A DNA stretch of 40,188 nucleotides from Promethearchaeota archaeon (GCA_013375485.1 JABXKB010000003.1:1-40188), one strand, 5' to 3'. Shown: positions 17,469-25,719, numbered from the stretch's first letter. Notes: generated by a model from the sequence alone, not told the origin. Translations and numbers: made by a program.

Positions 17469-17547
17469 TTTATTCATTCGTAGATCTTAAAGTTAAAGAA
17501 AAATTATGATTTATACAAATTAAATCATTTTAAAAGTAGGTCTTACT

Positions 17548-18042
17548 ATGAATTTTAGCGGTACAAGCACAAAAAAAAGAAGACCCTTAGGTATATGGCT
17601 TCTAATCTTTATTTTAATTACAGCGCTATCTTTTATATTATCCCTATTAATCAACCCAATTTGGTGGGTCATGCTCCCCATATCTTTAATATTATTAGTT
17701 GTATTAAAAATGATGTCCCATTATTTCTGGTTAGAAAAGAAAACTTGCCCTCGTTGCAATGCTCCTACAACTAAATATAGTGATTTTTGTAGAAACTGTG
17801 GTTATAAACTATGGTTTAAGTGTATTTCATGTGGAAAATATATACAATCTAGAACTCAATTTTGCGAGAAATGCAACATTGAACTTGATCATACTATGGA
17901 AGAAAAAGAAATTTTTAATCATGAAGTATTAAAAGAAGGCTCTCCTTTACCCAAAATGAATAATTATTGTCCTAATTGTGGTTCTAAATTAAATAACAAG
18001 GAAAATATTAAATTTTGTGAAGAATGTGGAGAAAAACTATAA
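17548..18042 (+). CDS. Two-helix membrane protein with zinc ribbons
   Basis: This 164-residue protein has two transmembrane helices near residues 17-34 and 36-56, followed by a cytosolic tail with three zinc-ribbon cysteine sets: CPRCNAPTTKYSDFCRNCG, CISCGKYIQSRTQFCEKC and CPNCGSKLNNKENIKFCEEC. Double zinc ribbon proteins of this form are common in archaea and are probably membrane-tethered adaptors. There is no catalytic motif. A weak ribosome binding site (GTAGGT) lies 7 bases before the ATG. It shares its strand with the 52-residue ribbon protein, with a separate AT-rich leader between them. Confidence 0.72.
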   Translation: MNFSGTSTKKRRPLGIWLLIFILITALSFILSLLINPIWWVMLPISLILLVVLKMMSHYFWLEKKTCPRCNAPTTKYSDFCRNCGYKLWFKCISCGKYIQSRTQFCEKCNIELDHTMEEKEIFNHEVLKEGSPLPKMNNYCPNCGSKLNNKENIKFCEECGEKL

Positions 18043-18049
18043 TAAATAA

Positions 18050-18634
18050 CTAACTATTTAATCCATTCTTTCTCTTTGATTTAAATACAAATGATAGGAT
18101 AATCCATAAAACTACATAAATGAGAAAATTTCTAATATAAATTGGTAATTCTTCACTATAATAAGCCAATTTAAGAAAATACACAGAGATTAACCAAGAT
18201 ATATTAATTGTGATTATAGAAAAAGCAAATTTTTGTGAAAGAGTTTCCCTTTTTTTCCATATCAAGTAAATATCTATAAATATTGGAGTTATATGTATGT
18301 AATCATAATAAAGGTATAAGAAAAAGAATTCGTAAAAAACAATTATTCCTAAAGGGACAATTGAATATATTAAAAAATTGTTGATGTATGGATTATCACG
18401 GAAAATAAGACATGCTAGTGAAAGTGAGAAATACCATTGACTTATTGTGAAAAATACCAAGTTTGTTCCTGGATCTCCATGTTGTTTTATACCATAAAGA
18501 AACCTGTCTAATGGTTGCCATGAAAAAGGGAATAAAAATTGAAATGCCAAGGAAATTATCGTAGCAATCAAAATCTGAATTAAAGTAATAGTTATTAGGC
18601 TTAAGTCATTTAATATGAATTTCGATTTAGCCAT
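18050..18634 (-). CDS. Multi-pass membrane protein of unknown function
   Basis: This 194-residue hydrophobic protein has about five or six transmembrane helices: residues 14-34, 60-78, 85-110, 112-125, 138-158 and 168-188. A charged KKRETLS loop sits near residue 128, and the C-terminus is basic (KSKRKNGLNS). I recognise no transporter or enzyme signature. It converges on the zinc-ribbon membrane protein, with 7 bases between the two ends, and is divergent from the tRNA gene. Confidence 0.6.
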   Translation of the reverse strand: MAKSKFILNDLSLITITLIQILIATIISLAFQFLFPFSWQPLDRFLYGIKQHGDPGTNLVFFTISQWYFSLSLACLIFRDNPYINNFLIYSIVPLGIIVFYEFFFLYLYYDYIHITPIFIDIYLIWKKRETLSQKFAFSIITINISWLISVYFLKLAYYSEELPIYIRNFLIYVVLWIILSFVFKSKRKNGLNS

Positions 18635-18703
18635 TAAAATTTCAAGTCTTTAAATTAATATTACTTTTACTAATTTATCAAACTTAGGTGGTATGAATAG
18701 AAA

Positions 18704-18714
18704 AAAATATAAAT
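18704..18714 (+). promoter_or_regulatory. Possible TATA box for the tRNA-Trp gene
   Basis: AAAATATAAAT lies about 39 bases before the first tRNA base, a plausible distance for an archaeal box A with a short 5' leader. Flanks are AT-rich, so the exact element is uncertain. Confidence 0.35.
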
Positions 18715-18785
18715 TTCATAAATTCTTTAATAAATTAACTTTTCAAAGGGGACTTGGTGTAGCCCGGTGGCACAGCAGGCTCCAG

Positions 18786-18814
18786 ATCCTATAAGCAAAA
18801 GCTGTTCTGTGGAC
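18786..18814 (+). other. tRNA-Trp intron 1 (anticodon loop, 37/38)
   Basis: Exon bases TCCA (18781-18784) pair with intron bases TGGA (18810-18813). They are flanked by GAT and CAC bulges, as in the bulge-helix-bulge motif cut by the archaeal splicing endonuclease. The intron is 29 nt long and the junction is ambiguous by one base because A occurs at both ends. Position 37/38 is the canonical intron site, and tRNA-Trp often carries it in archaea. Confidence 0.85.
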
Positions 18815-18835
18815 ACCTGTCGGTCGGGGGTTCAA

Positions 18836-18866
18836 CTGGGATTCGCAAATCGCGGTTCTTGGACAC
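18836..18866 (+). other. tRNA-Trp intron 2 (T loop, near 59/60)
   Basis: The T loop TTCAA is followed by an insertion of about 31 nt before the 3' strand of the T stem. TTCAA (18831-18835) can pair with TTGGA (18859-18863) with one G-U pair, with CTG and CAC as flanking bulges, a relaxed bulge-helix-bulge. Removal gives a loop such as TTCAAAT. The exact cut sites are uncertain by one or two bases. Confidence 0.7.
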
Positions 18867-18909
18867 ATCCCTCAGTCCCCACTTTTTCAACTAACTTAGA
18901 AAGATATTT

Positions 18910-18931
18910 TCGTGAAAGCTCGATTTCACGA
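18910..18931. repeat. Perfect 8-bp hairpin downstream of tRNA-Trp
   Basis: TCGTGAAA (18910-18917) and TTTCACGA (18924-18931) form a perfect stem around a six-base GCTCGA loop. It lies between the tRNA and the 3' end of the convergent thioredoxin-like gene. It may help end transcription from either side, but no long T run follows it directly. Confidence 0.45.
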
Positions 18932-18974
18932 TCAGTTTAATTTTCAAAGTGGATAATTTTTTTAAGATAAGCTT

Positions 18975-19226
18975 TTAAATTCCGACAATCTTTTTAATAT
19001 CTTCAGGTTTCGGAATTCCAATGAATTTATGCTTCTCATCTACAATTATGGAAGGAACTACTTTTATCTCATATTTATTGATTTTTTCTTGTGTGTCTTC
19101 TTGAATTGGATTTTGCAGATTATATTCGACAAATTCACTTTTTTCGCTTATTGTATTCTTCAATATTTCAATTGCAGATTTGCATAAGACGCATCCTGCT
19201 GTAAATATTTCAAATTTATGTCCCAT
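18975..19226 (-). CDS. Thioredoxin-like small redox protein
   Basis: This 83-residue protein has a glutaredoxin/thioredoxin fold. It starts MGHKFEIFTAGCVLCKSAIE with a CVLC redox motif at about residues 12-15. The cis-proline loop EIKVVPSIIVDEKHKFIG, near residues 53-70, includes the VPS signature of the thioredoxin superfamily. The size matches small archaeal thioredoxins and thioredoxin-like carriers. It probably shuttles electrons or reduces protein disulphides in the cytosol. No TGA codon replaces the cysteines. The partner reductase is not in this window. Confidence 0.82.
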   Translation of the reverse strand: MGHKFEIFTAGCVLCKSAIEILKNTISEKSEFVEYNLQNPIQEDTQEKINKYEIKVVPSIIVDEKHKFIGIPKPEDIKKIVGI

Positions 19227-19298
19227 TTTTTAGAATTATCTCCACTTATTTATGACGATTACTATTATAAACTAATATTTTTTCTAATAAATTTTCTT

Positions 19299-19385
19299 TT
19301 AATTCAAACTATGTGCTTTTTTTTTTAAAATAGTTAGAAATTCATGGTTCTCTCTATTTTCACTAATTTTCTTAATTCCTTTTTG
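19299..19385 (-). pseudogene. Remnant of a duplicated acyltransferase 3' end
   Basis: Read on the minus strand, this gives QKGIKKISENRENHEFLTI, then LKKKAHSLN and a stop. The intact acyltransferase (20101-20886) ends QKPVLINEKIENHEFLTI, then about 34 residues including the catalytic HDIVDG, then EKAYGLN and a stop. The remnant therefore matches both sides of an internal deletion. Nucleotide similarity continues past the stop (TTATTAGAAAAAATAT in both). Upstream the frame closes at a stop codon (19386-19388). It cannot encode an enzyme and appears to be a decayed tandem copy. Confidence 0.75.
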
Positions 19386-19551
19386 TTAATTCTGTTAATA
19401 TCGTTCTTCTCTAATCGTCTTTTCATATCATTATTCTGTAAACTTAATTATTTTATTGTCATAATCAAAAACAATCTTTATATCAGTAGGTAGCTTTCCC
19501 ATTTCGATTATGCTAGGTTTAAAAACAATGAAAAACTTGAGGTAATTACAA

Positions 19552-19932
19552 ATGGTAATTACTGAAATTGAAAAGATCATTGACGAATTGGTGGAACTCG
19601 AGTGGTATAAAGTAGCTGCTGTTACCGTTATGTCGAGTGTAGGAAATATAATTTATCAAGTAGGAGGCAATTGGGATCTATCCAGCGAATCAAAAAATGT
19701 TTTGGGCACACTCAATAGCAGTACGTCCCTCATTTTAATGGGAGTGGAATTTATGGTTATATATAATACTCCTGAAGCCATAATAGGAACCAACAATACC
19801 GGGAAAGGGCATGTTATTTTAGCACCATTTAATGGAGGAATACTTGTATGTTATATCTTGCCTAATGCAGATCCACACAATTCGCTAACGAACATCCAGA
19901 ATACAGCATTGAAATTGAATGGGAAGGTTTAA
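19552..19932 (+). CDS. Roadblock/LC7-like small protein
   Basis: This 126-residue protein fits the roadblock/LC7 fold: an N-terminal helix (ITEIEKIIDELVEL), then strands VAAVTVMSSVGNIIYQVG, a middle helix region, and GTNNTGKGHVILAPFNGGILVCYIL followed by a final helix. Roadblock proteins regulate Ras-like GTPases and are numerous in Asgard archaea. There is no enzymatic motif. The start is well set: GAGGT lies 8-9 bases upstream of the ATG. It sits between an acyltransferase remnant and the intact acyltransferase, both on the other strand, so it may have been inserted between two tandem copies. A profilin-like or heterodisulfide-accessory protein is an alternative. Confidence 0.55.
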   Translation: MVITEIEKIIDELVELEWYKVAAVTVMSSVGNIIYQVGGNWDLSSESKNVLGTLNSSTSLILMGVEFMVIYNTPEAIIGTNNTGKGHVILAPFNGGILVCYILPNADPHNSLTNIQNTALKLNGKV

Positions 19933-19991
19933 TTAATAAAATTTGTATGGATGATAAGGATTTAGGGTTCTTACATATTGTTCATACGTGT

Positions 19992-20008
19992 GAATTAAGG
20001 CTTAATTC
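19992..20008. terminator. Palindrome between convergent genes
   Basis: GAATTAAG (19992-19999) and CTTAATTC (20001-20008) are exact inverted copies around a single G. They lie between the ends of the roadblock gene and the acyltransferase gene, which converge here. It could form a short hairpin at either transcript end. A dimer protein site is possible but less likely in this position. Confidence 0.35.
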
Positions 20009-20100
20009 TTCAGATTATCGAATATAAACTAAAAAGGAACTAAATCTGATTTTACAATCATTTTAAATAAAGTAATGTATATTTTTTCTAATAATTTTTT

Positions 20101-20886
20101 TTAATTCAAACCATATGCTTTTTCTATTAATTCAGTAAATCTCGAAATGAATCGTGCTGCGGGAGCGCCATCTACAATATCATGATCAAAACTTATGGTA
20201 ATAGTTAGAAATTCATGGTTTTCTATTTTTTCATTAATTAATACTGGTTTTTGACCAATTCCTCCGACGGTTACGACTAATGTATGGTATGCAATAGGGA
20301 TTCCCCATCCTATATTATTGCTGAACATCCCAATTGAAGTTATAGAAACCGTACCTGCCATCCTTTTTCTTAAATCTGGATTTCTCTTATATTTCCTCCA
20401 AAAGATATTTCTGATGAATTTTGGGACTCTTGAATACAATTTCATTTTTTTCATCAAATCAGTGATTCCAATGTCTTGCATTTGTGCCACTCTTATCTCT
20501 TTATGAATCTCTTTAAGAGATTTTTTGTTTGCAGCACGGACGACATACGTCCAAGGCATTTTTTTCCCTTCGATATCTCTTTCAATCATAGTATTAACGT
20601 CTACGTCTTCAAAAGTAATTAACTTCTTCTTTCCTTTTCTATAAGCTTGGACATTTTTATTTTCATCAACAGCTTTAGCAAGACAGCTAATGACAAAGCT
20701 AGTAAAAGATAATTTTTCACCTGTTTTTTCCATATATTCTCTGATTTTGTTTCGAGCTTTTGTAATATCTAGTTCAACTAACCCATGAATGCTATGTTGT
20801 TTTTTTGCTTGTGAAATCAAATCAACAGCAGCTATTCTAACTCGAGGAAAGGATTGGATTTTAAAATCGTGCGTATTTTTTCCCAT
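20101..20886 (-). CDS. 2-oxoacid dehydrogenase-type acyltransferase catalytic domain (stand-alone)
   Basis: This 261-residue protein is the E2-type catalytic domain with the chloramphenicol acetyltransferase fold, transferring acyl groups between dihydrolipoyl carriers and CoA. The catalytic HxxxDG motif is present as ISFDHDIVDGAPAARF near residue 235, with GTVSITSIGMFSNNIGWGIPI before it. It lacks the N-terminal lipoyl and subunit-binding domains of complete E2 proteins, and no E1 or E3 gene is nearby. It may act on small acyl substrates instead of as a complex core. A degraded copy of its 3' end lies at 19299-19385. Confidence 0.85.
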   Translation of the reverse strand: MGKNTHDFKIQSFPRVRIAAVDLISQAKKQHSIHGLVELDITKARNKIREYMEKTGEKLSFTSFVISCLAKAVDENKNVQAYRKGKKKLITFEDVDVNTMIERDIEGKKMPWTYVVRAANKKSLKEIHKEIRVAQMQDIGITDLMKKMKLYSRVPKFIRNIFWRKYKRNPDLRKRMAGTVSITSIGMFSNNIGWGIPIAYHTLVVTVGGIGQKPVLINEKIENHEFLTITISFDHDIVDGAPAARFISRFTELIEKAYGLN

Positions 20887-21086
20887 AATTAATCTTACTC
20901 ATAAGGTTTATTAATATTTTACTAACAAGTTTTTTTAAAATTACCTTTTGAAAGTAAGTTAATTCCTTTAAATCATTCATTTTTGTAATTAAAAATCAAA
21001 TTTTGCTTATCAAACTTAAGAATTCAGTTAAATAGAGTGGAACTTCTTCGTCTTATTGAGGTATAATCAATTTGAGGTGATTTTGT

Positions 21087-21278
21087 ATTAAAATAGATTG
21101 GAATTTGTTTAAGAAAACTTATCCATATGTTTGTGATAAATGTGGATATTTTCATTATGAGCAACGGACTTTTTGTGAAGGATGTGGGAGTAAGAATACA
21201 GTTAGGAAAATCTCCAAAAAAGATTGGAAAAAACCTAAACTTATGGATCAAATAGAGATAAAAAGTTCTCCAGTTTGA
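21087..21278 (+). CDS. Small zinc-ribbon protein, 63 residues, probable ATT start
   Basis: A short frame has a four-cysteine ribbon: CDKCGYFHYEQRTFCEGC near residues 18-35, then a basic C-terminus (KISKKDWKKPKL). There is no ATG before the cysteines. GAGGTGA at 21074-21080 stands six bases before an in-frame ATT at 21087, giving a protein that starts IKIDWNLFKKTYPYVCDKCG. A TTG at 21105 is the only standard option and would have poor spacing. The preceding TGA (21078-21080) is part of the ribosome binding site. The gene lies divergently from the acyltransferase. Confidence 0.6.
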   Translation: MKIDWNLFKKTYPYVCDKCGYFHYEQRTFCEGCGSKNTVRKISKKDWKKPKLMDQIEIKSSPV

Positions 21279-21418
21279 AATCCCTAATCAATAAATATAT
21301 AAAATTTTTTTTACCATTTATTAATCTTCCATTCAATTAATCAATATTTAGTGATAAAAAAAATAAAGCAATCTGTCAAATATTAATATTAAGAGTAAAA
21401 AAATATTACTTTTAAGCT

Positions 21419-21796
21419 ATGTATAAAATTGAAAAAATAGGAAAAAATCACCTTTATATAAAAGCACTTGGAACTTTTCCTCCTTCCATTGCTGAAAACT
21501 TTATTAAAGATTTTGAAGAAAGAACAAAAGAATTTAAAAATTTTTCCGTAATTGTTGATGGCTTAGATATTATCTTACTCAATCTTAAATCTTTTGAAAT
21601 CATATTAGAATTCCTTAAAAGAAATAATGAGAGACTAATTCGCTCAGCTTATATTATCGCAAAAAATCCTGTGTTGAATAAAGAAGCCCAAATATTATTC
21701 GAAAGGGCTGAGTCTCCTAAAAGAAAAATCGTAAAAAACCTTGAAGAAGCAAAAGAATGGCTTGGAATCAGGGCTGTGATCGTAGAAAAAGATTAG
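21419..21796 (+). CDS. STAS-like (SpoIIAA-type) small protein
   Basis: This 125-residue protein has alternating strands and helices: YKIEKIGKNHLYIKALGTF, then FSVIVDGLDIILLNLKSFE, then SAYIIAKNPVLNKEAQILF. The pattern is like STAS/SpoIIAA-type domains, which bind protein partners or nucleotides, but no conserved phospho-serine site is clear. The start is the ATG at 21419, immediately after an AT-rich leader without a good ribosome binding site. It converges on the restriction-modification gene. The assignment is tentative. Confidence 0.5.
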   Translation: MYKIEKIGKNHLYIKALGTFPPSIAENFIKDFEERTKEFKNFSVIVDGLDIILLNLKSFEIILEFLKRNNERLIRSAYIIAKNPVLNKEAQILFERAESPKRKIVKNLEEAKEWLGIRAVIVEKD

Positions 21797-21900
21797 TTCT
21801 TATACTTTTAATGTCTATTTTTGATGCAAAACATTTTTTTATATGAATCTATAATTCTAGGATCATAACCAATCTTAATACACTTTATTTGAAAATTATA

Positions 21901-24900
21901 TTAAATTTCTTCATATAATTTTTGAGATGTATTAAAAAGGTAATTTTTAATTAATTTTTGCTCTTTTTCATTGATTTCATATAAATTGTATATTATCTTA
22001 TTTAATTCATTTAATTGTTGACTGATATTTCTATTATTTCTTTCAAATTCTATGATTTTAATAACTAACTTTTCAACTTTTTCGACTAAAGCAAGTTTAT
22101 CACTTTTTAGAGACCCTCTTCTTTGGATTATAGGTAAATTTTTCAGAAATGTTGAACCAATCTCAATTTCTACTTCTTTTTTCTTTCCTACAATATCAAT
22201 ATAATATTTCATTAATTCTGAATTAAGAATACCAATTAAATATTTCAAAGAAAAAGCTGTTGCTTTCATTTTGGTGATGAAATAAGTATTATCTACCCAA
22301 GTATTATCATCTACATATGTAAAATTGAAAAATAATCTTGGAATTCGATAACCTATATAAATTACTTCATCATATTTATCAATATTTTTATCACTGTTTT
22401 TCTTAATTTCAAATAGATCTGATTTTGATATATCATTTGACAAAAAATATTTATTTAATTTCTTGTTATTCCAAGCATTTTCTCTATTATGTATAACTAT
22501 AACATATTTATTTAATAAGGGCTTTACAATGAAACTTTTAACTTCACCCATCTTACGATAGCTTCGTAAAAATTCCTCAGGTAAGGCGCTAGGTTTATTC
22601 TCAAATATTAAAATAGGCTTATGTTTTTTTCTAAATGAATTTGTATATTGATTGCAATTATAATCATCTCCTAATTTGGTCTTAATTCTTTTGATTTTTA
22701 AAAAAAGTTCATTATGTGTTTTTGATACAAACGCCCAATTTTCATTAGCATTCCACTCTTTTATGTTAAAATTTCCTAGATCTTCTAAATATTCAATCAT
22801 TTTTGGAGTATTGATTGAATGAGTAAGATTTTCCCTGAAGGTATAAGCTTCGAATTCTTTATTTAAATCAGTCGGTTTCTCTTTAGTATAATTAAGAATT
22901 GAGTTATGAATATCAACTCCTTTAAAGATGAGATTTTCTCGAAAATCGATTATCTTTATAAGATTTACTTTATCTTTGAGAAAAGATTTTAAATAATTTG
23001 CATATGCTGATTCTAACCAATAACGTGATGTTATAAAAATAAAATCTCCTCCCTCTTTTAATAATTCAAAACAACGAACAATAAAATCATAATAAATATC
23101 ACCTTGTCCATGATGATATTTCTTTAAAATTCCTAGCTTTCCAATTAATTTTTGTTCAAATTTCGGAGCAGAAGTTACTCTAAAGTAAGGGGGATTTCCA
23201 ATTATGATATCAAATCCGTCATTTCTTTCGAAAACCTCTGAAAATTCCATTATCCAGTGGAAAAAGTTAAGATCTGAAATATCAGATGATTTTATGTTTA
23301 TTTTTTCTTTACTTAAATCATTTTTTATTGCTTCATTCAATTTATTATTAAAATCATTTGTAATAACATCAACTTTATCTTTAAGTTTTTTTTGTTCAGA
23401 AGGATCTTTAATTGTATAATAATCTCTTATAAATTTATTCCGTTCCATGAATATTTCAGTTAAATCTGCTTTTTTAATCCAAGTGCTTATATCCTCAATA
23501 TCTATTTTAATCGTTTCAGTATTGGTGTATCCAATTAAAGAATTTCCTTTTCTTATATTAAAATCAATATTAGGTAATGGTTCTGGTTCTTGTTTTTGAA
23601 TTATCCATAACCATAATCTTAATTTACATATATCAACAGCCGCCTCTTTGATATCAACTCCATATAAATTATCCTGTATGATTTCCTTTTTGATTATATA
23701 ATCATTTTTCAGAATATCTAATTTTTCCATAATTTTTTTTCTTATTTGAAAAAGTAAATTACCACAACTCAAAAGAAATGCTCCTGAACCCACAGCAGGG
23801 TCACAAATCTTTATTTTTTTAATAATTTTAACAAAAAACTTCTTCAAAATTATCTTCTGGATATCATAGATATCTTCAAATTTCTCAATATATTTCCATT
23901 GTAAATCCTTTTTTTCTTTTAAAAATTCAATTAATCTTTTTTTTATATAATTTTTAATAACCTCTTCAGACATGAATTCAGTTATAACTTGTGGAGTATA
24001 GTATACACCACTTTGTTTTCTATCATCTATTGTTTTTTCTAAAACATGACCTAAAATTTCAGGATCAATTGTATTATCTATCTTAAAATTATTTTGAATA
24101 TCTTCATATTCTTTTTTAAAATGAAAAGTCCTTAAGAATTGAATGGCCTTAATAAATGATTCTCTTCGAATTCTTAGACCCTTTCTATCAATAGGTTTAA
24201 TTCTGAACAAGTCACCATTTAAAAAAGGGATATTATAATAAGATTTTGGAATATTTTCTCTTTCTTTTAATGGTGTATTCAGACTTTCAAAATACAATTG
24301 ATTGATTCGACTATAGAAATTTTCAGGTTCTGTATTTTTCAAATCATTAAGAGTATCATTCCTTATTATTCCGTATTCTGTTAATATTCTTATAAAAATT
24401 AAACGAGTGAAATTTATTCTAATAAAATCCTCTTTTTCCTTTTTTGTCGAAGCATTCAGTACATTATTAATAAGACATTCTTCTTTGACTATAATTTTCC
24501 TTTCATTCTCTTTATCAATATATTCTCCTCCATGAATTAAAGCAACATACCAATTGTAAAATTTTTCTGTTATATCAATTGCTTCCTCTTGAGGTTTCTC
24601 TTGAATTTTTTCACCATTATAGACATTCTCTATTAATTCCAATGCTTCTTTCACAGTTAGATCTTGCTCAATAACTCTGATTTCATCTAACATCTTTTTT
24701 GTTGTGATAAAAACCCATTCCTTACCATTAGATACTAAGGCACTGTTTTGATAACCAATATTTATGTCTGAAATCCAGATTTTTGCTTGGTTTATTCCAT
24801 GATCCTTTTTAATTCTAAGATCTTCATTAAATGGTTCCCATTCAATAAGTAAATTTTTAGTATTTTTAACATCTTGAGAAGGGATAAATCCATCTGGTTT

Positions 24901-25164
24901 TTTTAAATTCCCTAAACTAGTTTTTTTATGAATTTCAGAATGAAAATCAACTTTTGGAAGAAATTTTCTAAGGTAGGGTTCAATTTTGCTTCTTGTATAT
25001 GCTTCTGGGTCACTTTCAATAATTAAATAATTTGATTTTATTGGTTTTCCAATTTTGATTTTTTGATGATGTTCTTTTTTTACTCCTTCCAAAATAGCAT
25101 TTTGGAAAATACTAAATATTTCTTCTTTTGAAATAGTATTATAATTAATTGTCTCGCTCGCCAT
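21901..25164 (-). CDS. Single-chain type IIG-like restriction-modification enzyme (N6-adenine)
   Basis: This 1087-residue protein joins a nuclease-like N-terminus, an adenine methyltransferase and a recognition region. Residues 85-115 contain KKPDGFIPS and LLIEWEP, a PD-(D/E)xK-like pair. The methyltransferase has DPAVGSGAFLLSCGNLL (AdoMet motif I) near residue 454, and the catalytic NPPYFRV near 655. The C-terminal 400 residues fit target recognition (EcoRI57I/Eco57I type). Helix-rich linker segments separate the parts. No separate restriction or specificity gene flanks it, so it could act alone as a defence enzyme. The start is ATG at 25164. A BREX-type PglX is an alternative, but no BREX partners are visible. 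Confidence 0.8.
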   Translation of the reverse strand: MASETINYNTISKEEIFSIFQNAILEGVKKEHHQKIKIGKPIKSNYLIIESDPEAYTRSKIEPYLRKFLPKVDFHSEIHKKTSLGNLKKPDGFIPSQDVKNTKNLLIEWEPFNEDLRIKKDHGINQAKIWISDINIGYQNSALVSNGKEWVFITTKKMLDEIRVIEQDLTVKEALELIENVYNGEKIQEKPQEEAIDITEKFYNWYVALIHGGEYIDKENERKIIVKEECLINNVLNASTKKEKEDFIRINFTRLIFIRILTEYGIIRNDTLNDLKNTEPENFYSRINQLYFESLNTPLKERENIPKSYYNIPFLNGDLFRIKPIDRKGLRIRRESFIKAIQFLRTFHFKKEYEDIQNNFKIDNTIDPEILGHVLEKTIDDRKQSGVYYTPQVITEFMSEEVIKNYIKKRLIEFLKEKKDLQWKYIEKFEDIYDIQKIILKKFFVKIIKKIKICDPAVGSGAFLLSCGNLLFQIRKKIMEKLDILKNDYIIKKEIIQDNLYGVDIKEAAVDICKLRLWLWIIQKQEPEPLPNIDFNIRKGNSLIGYTNTETIKIDIEDISTWIKKADLTEIFMERNKFIRDYYTIKDPSEQKKLKDKVDVITNDFNNKLNEAIKNDLSKEKINIKSSDISDLNFFHWIMEFSEVFERNDGFDIIIGNPPYFRVTSAPKFEQKLIGKLGILKKYHHGQGDIYYDFIVRCFELLKEGGDFIFITSRYWLESAYANYLKSFLKDKVNLIKIIDFRENLIFKGVDIHNSILNYTKEKPTDLNKEFEAYTFRENLTHSINTPKMIEYLEDLGNFNIKEWNANENWAFVSKTHNELFLKIKRIKTKLGDDYNCNQYTNSFRKKHKPILIFENKPSALPEEFLRSYRKMGEVKSFIVKPLLNKYVIVIHNRENAWNNKKLNKYFLSNDISKSDLFEIKKNSDKNIDKYDEVIYIGYRIPRLFFNFTYVDDNTWVDNTYFITKMKATAFSLKYLIGILNSELMKYYIDIVGKKKEVEIEIGSTFLKNLPIIQRRGSLKSDKLALVEKVEKLVIKIIEFERNNRNISQQLNELNKIIYNLYEINEKEQKLIKNYLFNTSQKLYEEI

Positions 25165-25332
25165 TGGAAATATTAAATTTAACTAATTTTTTTTAGAAAA
25201 AAAAATTTCAAATAATTTAACTGGTTAATTATGCCTAAATAACACGTAAAAAATTATGTAATATCTAGATGACATAATTGTTAACTTTTTTTAGTGTGAA
25301 GAAGTAAAATATTGGTAGACTTGGTGGGGATT

Positions 25333-25719
25333 ATGGAAAAAGAACGATTAAACAAGAATTTCTTGCATGAATTCAAGGAATTTGATTTTTCAAGAATACA
25401 GGAATCTAAAATATATTTAGTTGGATCTATAAAGTTTAAAGATTATTTTATTAAAATTGAATCTATTTTACAAATATTTTATAATAAAATAGTCTCAATT
25501 TGTTCTGTTGATGGGCTCTTAAATAAAAAAAGATTTTCTACTAAAGAATGGGATAAATTACAAGAAGTAGCTTTAAAAAAATTACAGTATCAAGAAGCTA
25601 TTTTAGTTTTAGATGTTAATGATTATATTGGAGACCATTCAAAAGAGGAGATTGAATTTTTTAAAAGAAAAATGAAAAGGCCAATTTATTATTTATCTAA
25701 TTTAAAAAAATCTAAATAG
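25333..25719 (+). CDS. Deoxyribosyltransferase-like / DUF4406-like small protein
   Basis: This 128-residue protein starts with a strand IYLVGSIKFKDYFIKIE and ends AILVLDVNDYIGDHSKEEIE, then KRPIYYLSN. The YIG(D)xSxxEIxxxK-(K/R)P-IYY pattern resembles nucleoside 2-deoxyribosyltransferase-fold proteins. No catalytic set is certain. I choose the ATG at 25333, preceded by GGTGGGG, over the TTG at 25312. It is divergent from the restriction-modification gene, with a 168-base shared promoter region, and may be functionally linked to it, although only position suggests this. Confidence 0.55.
   Translation: MEKERLNKNFLHEFKEFDFSRIQESKIYLVGSIKFKDYFIKIESILQIFYNKIVSICSVDGLLNKKRFSTKEWDKLQEVALKKLQYQEAILVLDVNDYIGDHSKEEIEFFKRKMKRPIYYLSNLKKSK

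Larger units (their letters stand above)
18748..18881 (+). tRNA. tRNA-Trp (CCA anticodon) with two introns
   Basis: The acceptor stem GGGGACT (18748-18754) pairs fully with AGTCCCC (18874-18880), followed by discriminator A. The D stem is GTGT/GCAC around AGCCCGGTG. The anticodon stem GCAGG (18775-18779) pairs with CCTGT (18816-18820). The T stem GGGGG (18826-18830) pairs with CCCTC (18869-18873), and the T loop starts TTCAA. The anticodon loop reads CTCCAGA once a 29-nt intron is removed, giving CCA. A 7-base T loop needs removal of a further 31 nt. The mature tRNA would be about 74 nt. The 3' CCA is not encoded. A T-rich run follows at 18883. Confidence 0.9.

Noticed and set aside
18975-19226. 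Redox protein as another selenoprotein
   Set aside because: The motif is CVLC with both cysteine codons present, and no SECIS-like structure follows it.
19386-19551. Further parts of the acyltransferase remnant
   Set aside because: I could not match this stretch to the parent by eye; a stop codon closes the homologous frame at 19386.
21078-21080. TGA before the ribbon gene as another Sec codon
   Set aside because: It belongs to the GAGGTGA ribosome binding site, there is no conserved protein upstream in frame, and no SECIS-like element follows the gene.
21024-21251. Minus-strand 75-residue frame
   Set aside because: It lies opposite a four-cysteine ribbon with a good ribosome binding site, which is the better gene.
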